A DNA stretch of 64,000 nt, taken from Mesorhabditis belari (lineage: Eukaryota > Nematoda > Chromadorea > Rhabditida > Rhabditidae). Both the position numbers and the translations under genes were made by a program. Below are positions 33,608 to 43,300 of the stretch, in pieces. The notes below the pieces were generated by a model. That model was not told the origin of the DNA. It was given only the letters and a program-made list of their open reading frames with translations, and made no database searches. The stretch is taken from the NCBI GenBank assembly GCA_958450365.1, contig CAUEEP010000907.1:1-64000 (forward strand), written 5' to 3'. Position 1 is the stretch's first letter; each line of letters opens with the position of its first letter.

Positions 33608-34620
33608 TTACTTAATATTAGGTTGATGCAAAAGTCTTTTTCATTTTTTCGTACTTCCGTTAAAAAGTAACAAATGCACGAATTGAAAAACGGTTTATTG
33701 CATTCGAAAGGCCAATTATTTTTCTGCAAAATGACATTAAAACGAGTTTCAAATGTCTTATGTCTAGATTTTTTTTGAGAGCCTGAAGTCGGGTAGTCAA
33801 AAAAGGCGACGGCTCGATGATGCATTTTAGACGCTTTAGCTAAGGAAACCAAGGAGCACGTGTGGCTGACTGGTTAAGTGTCTTTTATCTTAATCGGAAG
33901 GTCGAGGGTTCGAACCCCACATGCGACATGGTCACCCCCTTCGGATTGAGAGGTTTTCTGGAGGGCAGTCTGGTGGTTGTGGCCCCAGTTCTTTAAAGTG
34001 ACAAGCCACTCCTTCATCGTCATCTTCCCTTCACCACCAAAAAAGCTATTTAGTTCCCCATTGAGCTTAGGGTTAGGGAGCCGTCTGTCATGACGTGGGT
34101 TAAGTTAAGATATAGCCTAGTATTGTGTGTGTCGTTGTATTGTGATTGATATATTTCGTGTATGCGATAAATTCACCACTGGTAGCCCCAGTCGGTATTT
34201 AAAAAAAAAAAAAAAAAATGACATTAAAACGAGTTTCAAATGTCTTATGTCTAGATTTTTTTTGAGAGTCGGGTAGTCAAAAAAAGGCGACGGCTCGATG
34301 ATGCATTTTAGACGCTTTAGCTAAGGAAACCAATCTTGATGTTAATAAATAAAAGATAGAGCACAAAAAGTTAGATATCTTTTCAGATTTTCAGAGAAAT
34401 TCATTCAGCCAATTTCTTTATAGAGGTTTTTATCGATTTTTATGAAAAACACATGTTTTCACTCTCGATTTTGCTTGAAAGTGAACCCAAATTGACTTAA
34501 AAGATGGGAAATTCAACAATAAACACTTTTTTATTTCGAGGAAACCATAGGTTAATTGATGACTTTGTTATTTTTCAAAAGTACGAAAAAAATGAAAAAG
34601 ACTTTTGCATCAACCTAATA
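33608..34620. mobile_element. Mariner-type MITE, copy 2, carrying a SINE
   Basis: Left tip TTAGGTTGATGCAAAAGTC with GTACTTCCGTTAAAAAGTAA inside; right tip complement ending CATCAACCTAATA; TA target. Removing the SINE and one of the two 116-122-bp duplicates leaves ~530 bp that aligns with copy 1 (1-500). It inserted in the foldback repeat at TTGTACTTCAAGAACGAGCC. Confidence 0.9.
33853..34217 (+). mobile_element. tRNA-derived SINE with poly-A tail
   Basis: The head (33853-33929) keeps a pol III A box TGGCTGACTGG (33863) in a Ser/Leu-type GGCTGACTGGTTAAG D arm and a perfect B box GGTTCGAACCC (33907-33917). A ~270-bp body follows, ending TGGTAGCCCCAGTCGGTATT and an A18 tail (34200-34217). The body does not resemble anything I know; its end may be copied from a partner LINE. 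The intact promoter boxes suggest a young copy. It is flanked by 122- and 116-bp direct copies of MITE sequence (33731-33852, 34218-34333), far longer than usual SINE target duplications. Confidence 0.85.
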
Positions 34621-35195
34621 TTTGTACTTCAAGAACGAGCCATTCATAGCAATTTGTAGGTCAAACTACAAGACCAGACCACAAACCATTGTAGAAACGC
34701 ATAGAATAGACTTTTTTGGGAACTCTTTTTTGACCAAAAAATTGCCCAACTTTAGGCTTTCGAATGACACAAAAAAATCAAGCCAATTCATTTTTTCTAC
34801 ATTGAGATATAACGTTTTTTTAAGGTTTGTAGTGGGACGAGAACACAAATTGCTATGAATGGCTCGTTCTGGAAGTACAAATAATAGATTTTCTGTGTTT
34901 TAGTGTCATTCGAAAGCCTAAAGTTGACTCAATTTTTTTGGTAAAAAAAGTTTTTAAAAAAATCTATTCTACGCAATTCTACAAGGTTTTGTAATCTGTT
35001 CTTGTAGTTTGACCTACAAATTGCTATAAATGGCTCGTTCTGGAAGTACAAATAGTAGATTTTCTGGGTTTTAATGCCATTCGAAAGCTTAAAGTCTGTA
35101 CAATCTTTTGGTAAAAAGGTTTTTTTAAAAGGATCTATTCTACGCGTCTCTACAAGGGTTTGTAATCTGTTCTTGTAGTTTGTCTAGTCCAAACT
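34621..35195. repeat. GTAGGTCAAACTACAAG foldback repeat, part right of MITE
   Basis: One forward unit (34621-34830) and two reverse units (34830-35020, 35020-35190) with TGGCTCGTTCTGGAAGTACA, TCATTCGAAAGCCTAAAGTT and TTCTTGTAGTTTGACCTACA. Confidence 0.82.
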
Positions 35196-35223
35196 TGATC
35201 GTTGATCGAAAAATCTCCGATTC

Positions 35224-35395
35224 TATTGGGTTAATGAATTGAAAACTGCCGGCTATTGTCATACGTGACCGTTTGAGCACTTTCTTCAAAAGAAACCCAT
35301 TTTGGTGTCAATGGAAAAGTTGTAGAGAATCAAAAATCAAGCTTATATCCAAATTTCCAAAAAGATACACTTAGTAGTTCAGCTTAAAATTTGTG
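35224..35395. mobile_element. TATTGGGTTGGTGAA MITE, rearranged copy
   Basis: Begins TATTGGGTTAATGAATTGAA and follows the 534-bp family for ~135 bp. It then jumps to the complement of the opposite half (CCAAAAAGATACACTTAGTA), a strand-switch typical of foldback DNA. Confidence 0.8.
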
Positions 35396-35737
35396 TGTTC
35401 TTTGTGTTCTTTGTGCGGCGATTTTGTGTGTTCTGTGTGTTCTTCGTAATCGCTCGTCGTCTGGCACAGGGCTTTTACATAACCCCCTTCACTCTCTGCT
35501 TTCCAATCTCCTCTGCCCGTTTCCGAATCTTCAAATTCGACATTGACTTCTCCTCAAATCAAGGCTAATCTCAATCTATTGGGATTTTTCTTGATCAACA
35601 GCCTTAGGATTAACGAAAGGGGTGCGCGAGAAGTTTCCGTTCTCTCGACTGGACACGACAAGATGAGGATATCTGATGAGGACAAAATGAGGATATATGG
35701 TTCCTATTTTATTCCAATACGATTCCAACACGGTTCC
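35396..35737. other. Core repeat fragment and unique DNA
   Basis: 35395-35470 has GTTCTTTGTGCGGCGATTTT and CGTAATCGCTCGTCGTCTGG, the GC-rich dispersed core. 35705-35735 has a few units of the TTCCAATACGG satellite. No exon recognised. Confidence 0.6.
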
Positions 35738-36271
35738 TATTGGGTTGGTGAATCGAAAAACCGCTGGCTATTGTCATATGTGACAGTTTGAGCGCTTTCT
35801 TCAAAAGAAACCCATTTTGGTGTCAATGAAAAAGTTGTAGAGAATCAAAAATCAAGCTTATATCCAAATTTTCAGAACGATTCAAAAACTGGTTTTGAAG
35901 AAATCCCAAATTTACGAATTTTCATAAAACTTGCATTTTAAGCGAATCTACTAAGTGTATCTTTTTGGAAATTTGGCTATAAGCCTAATTTTTGATTCTC
36001 TACAACTTTTCCATTGACACCAAAATGGGTTTCTTTTGAAGAAAGTGCTCAAACTGGGTTGAGAGCTGACATCTCCAGTCCTCCATTTTTGAGTCTCACA
36101 CTTGTCTGACACACAAACCAAAATCCTACTACGAAAGAGGAATCCGCAAATTGCCTGCAAAATGAGCAGAAGTCGTCAATAATAATGGGAATTATTTGGA
36201 ATGAGTTTATGGTTTTATGTTGGATAAATTTTAGTTCAAAGTCCGGCAGTTTTCAGCTCATCAACTCAATA
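35738..36271. mobile_element. TATTGGGTTGGTGAA MITE, 534-bp copy
   Basis: 534 bp; tip TATTGGGTTGGTGAATCGAA, opposite tip CATCAACTCAATA. Closely matches the copy in intron 1 of the receptor gene (40807-41340), also 534 bp. Internal arms pair around ~35885-35945. No transposase. Confidence 0.9.
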
Positions 36272-36443
36272 GTTCAAACTTGGTTTAGGTCATTTCCCCT
36301 CTCGAATCCCCTCTCGAATCCCCTTCAAATTCTTTCGTCTATATTTGCTTTTCCCAATTTCGCTGAAGCTTTCAATTTCTTGAAATATTTGTCAATATGA
36401 TGAATTCTCTTTTAGAAAAAGCTTGACCTAGTAATTTTTCGGA

Positions 36444-36556
36444 TACCGTATTTTCTGTAATAGTAGTGCAGTCTGTAATAGTAATGTAATAGGTAGTGCA
36501 GGCTGGAGGGGGATTGTAAAATAGTTGTGCGCACTACTATCACAGAAAATACGGTA
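36444..36556. mobile_element. TACCGTATTTT-type MITE, deleted copy
   Basis: 113 bp with perfect-looking tips TACCGTATTTTCTGTAATAG and complement, TA-flanked; most of the body is missing. Confidence 0.88.
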
Positions 36557-36837
36557 ATTTTTTATAGCAACAAATTGCTATTGCTTTCATTCTTGAACAC
36601 CTTTACTTACGCTATCAATTTTGAAATCCTCACGTTAAGTATCAATTTTTTAAGCTCACTTTTTAAAATGTGAATGTTAGCCTGCAAATTTGGTTATATA
36701 AAAAACAAATTCTGTAAAAAGATTCAAAATTTCGTTTATTATTCCTTTCAAATGTTCAATGCTCAAAAAAAAAACCCCGAAATTCTTAAATGATCCGCAA
36801 AAACGCTCTAATGGTCAAAAAAAAATGGAAACGAAGA

Positions 36838-37753
36838 TATTGGGTTGATGCATAATTATCCGGACTTCTTTTTGCGTGCTTGTATCTTTTTTGTTTTGAA
36901 AGCTTTTTGTCTATTTCTTTTTTTTAAATATTCGTTATTCTTTAGTGAACAAAATGCGTGTCGACAATCATATCCATCTTCGCCATATCATGCTCTACCA
37001 CTTCGAAAAGGGATGGTCTGCCGCAGAGTCGTTTCGCGATCTCAAAGAACTTTTTGGTCAAGGAACAATTGGACGTGCAACAGTTTATGAATGGTTCGAT
37101 CGTTTCAAGTCCGGTAACACAAGTGTTGATGATGAACCAGGAAGAGGACGGCCATCAGAATTCGATGACAAGGCACTTCTGGAAGCCGTTGAAGAAGACG
37201 AAAGCCTGACAACCAGAATGCTGGCAGATGAATTCAATGTTGACCAGTCAACGATCGTGCGCCATCTCAAAAAGCTTGGCAAAGTATGGAAATTGGCTGG
37301 ATGGGTCCCACACGATTCAGGCACGAAGACCGCGCAAAAAGAACAACATCGTCTTTCACCACGATAACGCACGTCCGCACGTTGAGCGCCATGTCGTCGA
37401 ATCCATCGCTAGTAAGGGCTGGGATCTTCTTCCACACCCGCCATATTCTCCTACTGAAGCCCCAACGGACTACCACGTCAATCGATCGCTCAAAAATTGG
37501 CAAACAAATAAGATCTACAACGATTTGGATGACTTGATAGACGATGTTAAAGCGTGGATTGCCTCCAAAGATCGTTTATTCTTCGCTCGTGGAATCGATC
37601 GTCTTCCAAGCAAATGGCAATCAGTTATTGATGTAGGCGGTGAATATGCTCCAGAATAATCAATTAAACATATTTTTCTAACTATTTATGTTATTTTTTG
37701 TTAAATAAAATCATTTATAAAAGAAGTCCGGATAATTATGCATCAACCCAATA
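36838..37753. mobile_element. Mariner element, internally deleted
   Basis: Tips TATTGGGTTGATGCATAATT..ATCCGGACTTC and the exact complement, TA target. The 916-bp length is about 370 bp short of a full mariner. A related empty site is present at 38030 (GAAAACGAAGATATTAAAAG), which reads straight through the insertion point and proves the borders. Confidence 0.97.
36954..37659 (+). pseudogene. Mariner transposase with the central part deleted
   Basis: Start at 36954 (MRVDNHIHLRHIMLYHFEKG). Residues 1-~118 hold both helix-turn-helix motifs: GTIGRATVYEWFDRFKSG, GRGRPSEFDDKALLEAVEED and FNVDQSTIVRHLKKLGK. After WVPH (about 37310) a deletion removes ~110 residues with the first catalytic Asp (the DEKW region) and shifts frame. 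The rest continues in another frame to TAA at 37659: FHHDNARPHVERHVVES, HPPYSPTEAPTDYH. The second and third Asp keep the D34D spacing, though YSPD has become YSPT. C-terminal GIDRLPSKWQSVIDVGGEY is normal for the family. Dead as a protein, but the tips could still be mobilised in trans. Confidence 0.93.
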
Positions 37754-38345
37754 TTAAAAAGTTCAATCCGTCTATGAGAAGAAAGCTTTCAAAGAATTTT
37801 TAAGTTTTGGGTTTTATTTTATACCTTCCGTTACTGTGCGTACCCTATATGTCGCTCGTAAGGAAAAGCGCCGTCTGGCACACGGCCTTTTGCCTATACC
37901 CAGACAGAGACCACGATCTTGGTTTAATTACCCAAGTTTAAGATTTGTGTGCCAGACCGGAAACCCTCAAAACCAGAAACCAAATGATCCGCAAAAACGC
38001 TCTAATGGTCAAGGAAATGAAAACGAAGATATTAAAAGGTCCAATCCGTTTATGAGAAGACAACTTTCGAAAGAATTTGAAAGTTTTGAGTTTTTGCCAT
38101 CTGGCACATCTCTTCTTTTCTTTGGAGACTGACAAATGTACTTATCTTTTGTGCAGTTTTTCCAAAAAATCAGCTTCTGGCATTGGTGCGTACTTTGTGC
38201 GTACCCTGTGTCCCTTGTAAGAAAAAGCGCCGTCTGGCACACGGCCTTTGCCTATACCCAGACAGAGGCCACGATCTCGGTTTAATTACCCAAGTTTAAG
38301 ATTCGTATGCCAGACCGGAAACCCTCAAAACCAGAAACCAGAAAC
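37754..38345. repeat. 360-bp tandem duplication with GCCGTCTGGCACACGGC
   Basis: 37838-37982 and 38200-38345 share GCGTACCCT, AAAAGCGCCGTCTGGCACAC, TACCCAGACAGAG.CCACGAT and TGCCAGACCGGAAACCCTCA. Related sequence also flanks the mariner (36775-36837). Confidence 0.9.
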
Positions 38346-38658
38346 TTTCAAAACTCTTTCAAAATTGTGGAAAGCGTCCGCATTAATGCACAAAAATATC
38401 GAAAAAATGCGATTTCCAAAATAATTTCTTATCTCCTTTCCATCATTGATAAAATTAACCGTTGAAAATTAGCTTTATCCGGAAATTTCTTTCAGTAATC
38501 TTTATGCAAAAAAATAAAAGCTAAAAACCTTTAAATCCAGTCTATTTTCATTTAAAAAGATCACATTTTCATTTCCAATAAGCTCAAGCTCAATTAGGCA
38601 AATTGGGGCTTAGGAAATCTAAAAGAAATCGCGAAATTTTCTAAGTAAAAACAGCTTT

Positions 38659-39273
38659 TCCATAGGCAGATGGTTAAGAAAGGGGAAAATTAAAGGCTTT
38701 TTCCGTTTTTCGAAAGATTTTCTGCATAATCTTCTCATTTTTAGCATCTTATTTGAGTGATTTTTCCTTTTATGATGAGAGTTTTGGGGAAAAGGATGGG
38801 TGGACATTTGAGAAATCGAACTTTGGCCGGAAATTCTTTGTAAATATTTTTCATTTACAATCAGAACGGTATTTTGTTTTCATTATTTCGCTCTCAAGTT
38901 TCAATACGGTTCCAATACGGTTCTTCCTCTGATCTAATAGCTTCCAATGGGATTCCAATACGGTTCCAATACGGTTCCAATAGGGTTCCTTCTCTGATCT
39001 AATAGCTTCCAATACGGTTCCAATACGGTTTCATAGGCAGATGGCTAAGAAAGGGGAAAGTTAAAGGCTTTTTCCGTTTTTCGAAAGATTTTCTGCATAA
39101 TCTTCTCATTTTTAGCATCTTATTTGAGCGATTTTTCCTTTTATGATGAGAGTTTTGGGGAAAAGGATGGATGGACATTCGAGAAATCGGTTTTTTTTGT
39201 CGGAAATTCTTTCTAAATATTTTTCATTTACAATCAGAACCGTATTTTGTTTTCATTATTTCGTTCGCAAGTT
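38659..39273. repeat. 244-bp direct repeat bracketing a TTCCAATACGG array
   Basis: 38659-38902 and 39030-39273 are nearly identical (CATAGGCAGATGG.TAAGAAA, TTTTATGATGAGAGTTTTGG, ATTTTGTTTTCATTATTTCG). Between them, 38903-39029, are ~9 TTCCAATACGG units plus a doubled CTCTGATCTAATAGC word. Confidence 0.96.
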
Positions 39274-39780
39274 CAGATGCTTCTTGAAATGAATCTGGAA
39301 TTGCTTTTGCAATTGCAATTCGATGAGTGCTTTTGGCTTGTTATATTTTGAAGCTGGCAATGAGCTTGAGTTCAATGTTCAGATTTTTGTTTACTTTAAG
39401 ATATTTAGATAACAAGCTTATATTTAGTCTTTACACTCAGCTAGCTATGAGATGAAGTTGTTGGCGCTGTATCTTGAAATTATTGGAGGTGTATTGAGGC
39501 AAGCTAGACTAGGCAAAGCCAAGTCCTGGCCTGGCTTCTAGCTTTACCTGGTCTTGCTTTATCTGGTCTGGCTTTATCTGGCCTTGCTTTATCTGCAGTC
39601 TTAATACGTAGAGTTTCTCTTTCTAGACTCGCCAAAAGCTCAACTTTGCCTGCTTTACTGTTAACTTTAAAACCTAATGATCCGTTTGGAATATTCCTGG
39701 CAAAGCTCCGACCCGAATCTGAATCTGGTGCTGAATTCACGGCTGTTGTCTCAAAGTCTATCAGTCTTGATGACTTAAAA
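39274..39780. other. No recognised gene
   Basis: The minus-strand open frame 39504-39740 ends in a small KARPD repeat (39530-39595) and has no known domain. Confidence 0.4.
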
Positions 39781-39905
39781 GCCTTAGTCTAAGCCTAGCC
39801 TAAGCCTAGCCTAAGCCTAGCCTAAGCCTAGCCTAAGCCTAGCCTAAGCCTAGCCTAAGCCTAGCCTAAGCCTAGCCTAAGCCTAGCCTAAGCCAAGCTT
39901 AAGCC
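39781..39905. repeat. 11-bp AGCCTAAGCCT array (TTAGGC-related)
   Basis: About eleven copies of AGCCTAAGCCT; the complement AGGCTTAGGCT contains the nematode telomere hexamer TTAGGC. Second telomere-like interstitial array in the window. Confidence 0.92.
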
Positions 39906-40353
39906 TAAGCCTTGCTGTAAGTCATCTATCAAGGCTTGAACTTAATTCCATCGCTCTTGAATTGCAAATGAGAATCTTCTCAAGGGAATTGACTTTCTGT
40001 ATGCAAATTGTTGTCTAAATCTAGATTACAGTACTAAATTTGACAACACTAGTTCATTTTGAGTATTGTTGTTGTTGTTTTCAATTGTTTGCAGTTCACA
40101 AATCCCAAATGAAGATCTTTTCCAAAAAATTCGCTATTATTGCATCTTTTTTCTCTTTTTGTTCGATCTTTTCCCATTTTTCGTTTTTCCCATTTCAAAA
40201 TCCATTATATCGATGTATAAGTGGCCATTTTTTTTCATTTTTCTTGACAATTATTTTTAATTTGATGAGAATTCAGGGAAATTTTGCCATTTTTCAATTT
40301 TTGATTGTAGATTTGTAGATCTTTAGAAACGAAAAGTATATCGCGAAATTGAG

Positions 40354-43300
40354 ATGGATGATGAGCAACACTTGATCGACTTTCAACTCTCGCACAAGAG
40401 CTACATCGCCGAGTTGTGGATATATGGAATTGGGTGGGTTTTTGAGGGAAATGGGGAGCTTGACTTGTTCTTTGGAGTTCAACCATTGGCCAAACTTCAA
40501 CCATTGGCCAAACGCATCCTTTCTGGCGCACTCTATTCTTAATTTTTTCGAGTCAAGCAAGTCGTTACTGCAAGAAAAATAGAGAATACAATGCGCTAGA
40601 AAGAGTGCGCTAGAAAGGGTGTGTTTTTATGTCAAAGCACAAAGTCCGCTTAAAAGCAAGATTGGAACACGGTCGAGGATTGGAAAGAGGATTCACATAA
40701 ACACGCGCCACCTAGCGCACCACAAAGAACTCAAAGCGGCAAAAAAGGCGTTCTTGCAAGAAAAGAAAAGAATAAGTGTGCTAGATGGGATTTATTCTAA
40801 CTTTTCTATTGGGTTGGTGAATTGAAAACTGCGGGCTATTGTCATATGTGACAATTTGAGCACTTTCTTCAAAAGAAACCCATTTTGGTGTCAATGGAAA
40901 AGTTGTAGAGAATCAAAAATCAAGCTTATATCCAAATTTTCAGAACGATTCAAAAACTGGTTTTCAAGAAATGCCAAATTTACGAATTTTCACAAAACTT
41001 GCATTTTAAGCGAAACTACTAAGTGTATCTTTTTGGAAATTTGGCTATAAGCCTAATTTTTGATTCTCTACAACTTTTCTATTGACACCAAAATGGGTTT
41101 CTTTTGAAGAAAGTGCTCAAACTGGGCTGAGAGCTGACATCTCCAGTCCTCAATTTTTGAGTCTCACACTTGTCTCACACACAAACCAAAGTCCTACTAG
41201 GAAAGAGGAATCGGCAAATTGCCTGTAAAATGGGCAGAAGTCGTCAATAATAATGGAAATTATTTGGAATGAATTGATGGTTTTATGTTGAACAAATTTT
41301 AGTTCAAAGTCCCCGCAGTTTTCAGTTCACCAACCCAATAGAATCAAAGTTTTAAACATCGTAAGAATTCATTCTGAATAGTGAAAGCATACGATTTTGA
41401 AACCTTTTTCGTTTCCAGTGTCTTTCTCGGGACGATCGCTGTCATCGTGACCGCCAGGCGGCTTTATGGACAACGCAGGAATAACTTTGTGAGTGAAATT
41501 TTGCGGAAATTTTCCTTTTAAAGCCTTCTGCTGTTGTTTAAAAGTTATCAAATCGAAGTTCAGATTGAAATTGAAATTGAAATTGAAGCTCAAATTGAAA
41601 TTGAAGCTCAAATTGAAATTGAAGCTCAAATTGAAATTGAAGCTCAAATTGAAATTGAAGCTCAAATTCAAGTTCAAATTCAAATTCAAATTCAAATTCA
41701 AATCAACTCTTTTTGCAGGTAATTGCTGCTCGTTTAATGTCCTATAAAGTCTCACTAACAATCGCCGATCTCATCATTTTATTCATCTACGCACCCACAC
41801 AATTCATCTGGATAAGCACATTTTATGTAAGTTTTCATACGTACATTTTCCACTATATAGTCAAAACCAAACTCTTGTGAAAGTGGAGTTTTCAAAAAGT
41901 GCCCTTTTTTTGGTCACTCGCATTTCACCCTCGAAATTTTTTCAATGCTTCGATCAATTGAAACATGTTTTAGTCGGAGATTTGTAGAGGAGATTTACAA
42001 CTTTTAAATATTGGGTTGGGGACTATGCGCCAAAACTAGGCGCCAAAACGCCAAAACTAAGGCGCCAAAACTAGGCGCCAAAACTAGGCGCCAAAACTTT
42101 AAAGGGACTTTTTGCACACATAAAGCCTTCTTTAAACATACGTTTGGTTTCATCAAAATGATCCACTATTTCTCTACAAAATCACTTTTGAGAGATTCCA
42201 CAAAGCTTTTCTTTCGTGGAGTTTATGGACTCCCAAACACAGCTAGTCAAAATGGCAAAGAGCCCGACTCATCATTTGAACAGTTTCTTTCACATAAACC
42301 TTCTTTGGTGTTTATATAAAAAAGATAGAGCACATTCAATTACTTAAGTTGCCAAATTTGCAGGAAGATCCCACCAATGGTTTTTTCTAGATCACAGTTT
42401 GTAGTTTTTGTGAAAAAATGGCTTTTTCTTGAGCGGAGGCGCTGTTTGAATTTTCTTTTAAATGTGATTTTGTAGAGAATTAGTTAACCATTCTACTCAT
42501 ATCAAACGCATATTATTTGACGAAGTCGAATAGAAGTTTTAGACATTTTTTTGATTTTCGGCGCCGAGTCATTCTCCCCAACCCAATATTACCCAACTTT
42601 TGAATTATCTGCCTTAGAGTTGTCCAGAATCCCCAACCCAATAGTTTATAACATTCATCGATTCTAGTTTATAACATCAGTTTTCTATGGTTTGAAATTT
42701 ATGAAAATGTTGAAATCCGCATTTCTTATGCATTTATCTAATATTATAAACTTTTTGCTTTCTTAAGGTCATTTAGAAAGTCATTTAGAAAAAGATATGA
42801 CGATCGGTGGGTAAAATTTGGATTTTAAAATGAAACTTTCAGTGGTACGGCGGTGATTTCATGTGTCGAGCTTATAAATTCATCATGACTTTTGGCTTTC
42901 ATTTGACAGCGAATATGCAGGTTTGAAGAAGTTTTGATTGAAATTATGACTTTGGAAAAGATTGGAAAAGATTTTCTTTTGGTTTATCTGGGGATTTTCG
43001 AGTGGAAACGCATAGGTTGACGAATTTCATTCGAAACTTTTTGATTTTGATATGAATTGATGGAGAATTTGATTGAAATTGATTGAAATTGATTGAAATT
43101 GATTGAAATTGATTGAAATTGATTGAAATTGATTGGAATTGATTGGAATTGATTGGAATTGATTGGAATTGATTGAAATTGATTGAAATTGATTGGAATT
43201 GATTGGAATTGATTGGAATTGATTGGAATTGATTGGAATTGATTGGAATTGATTGAAATTGATTGAAATTGATTGAAATTGATTGAAATTGATTGGAATT

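Noticed and set aside
33853..33929. A functional tRNA gene
   Set aside because: Box A and B are good, but the acceptor does not pair well and a body plus poly-A tail follow; it is a SINE head.
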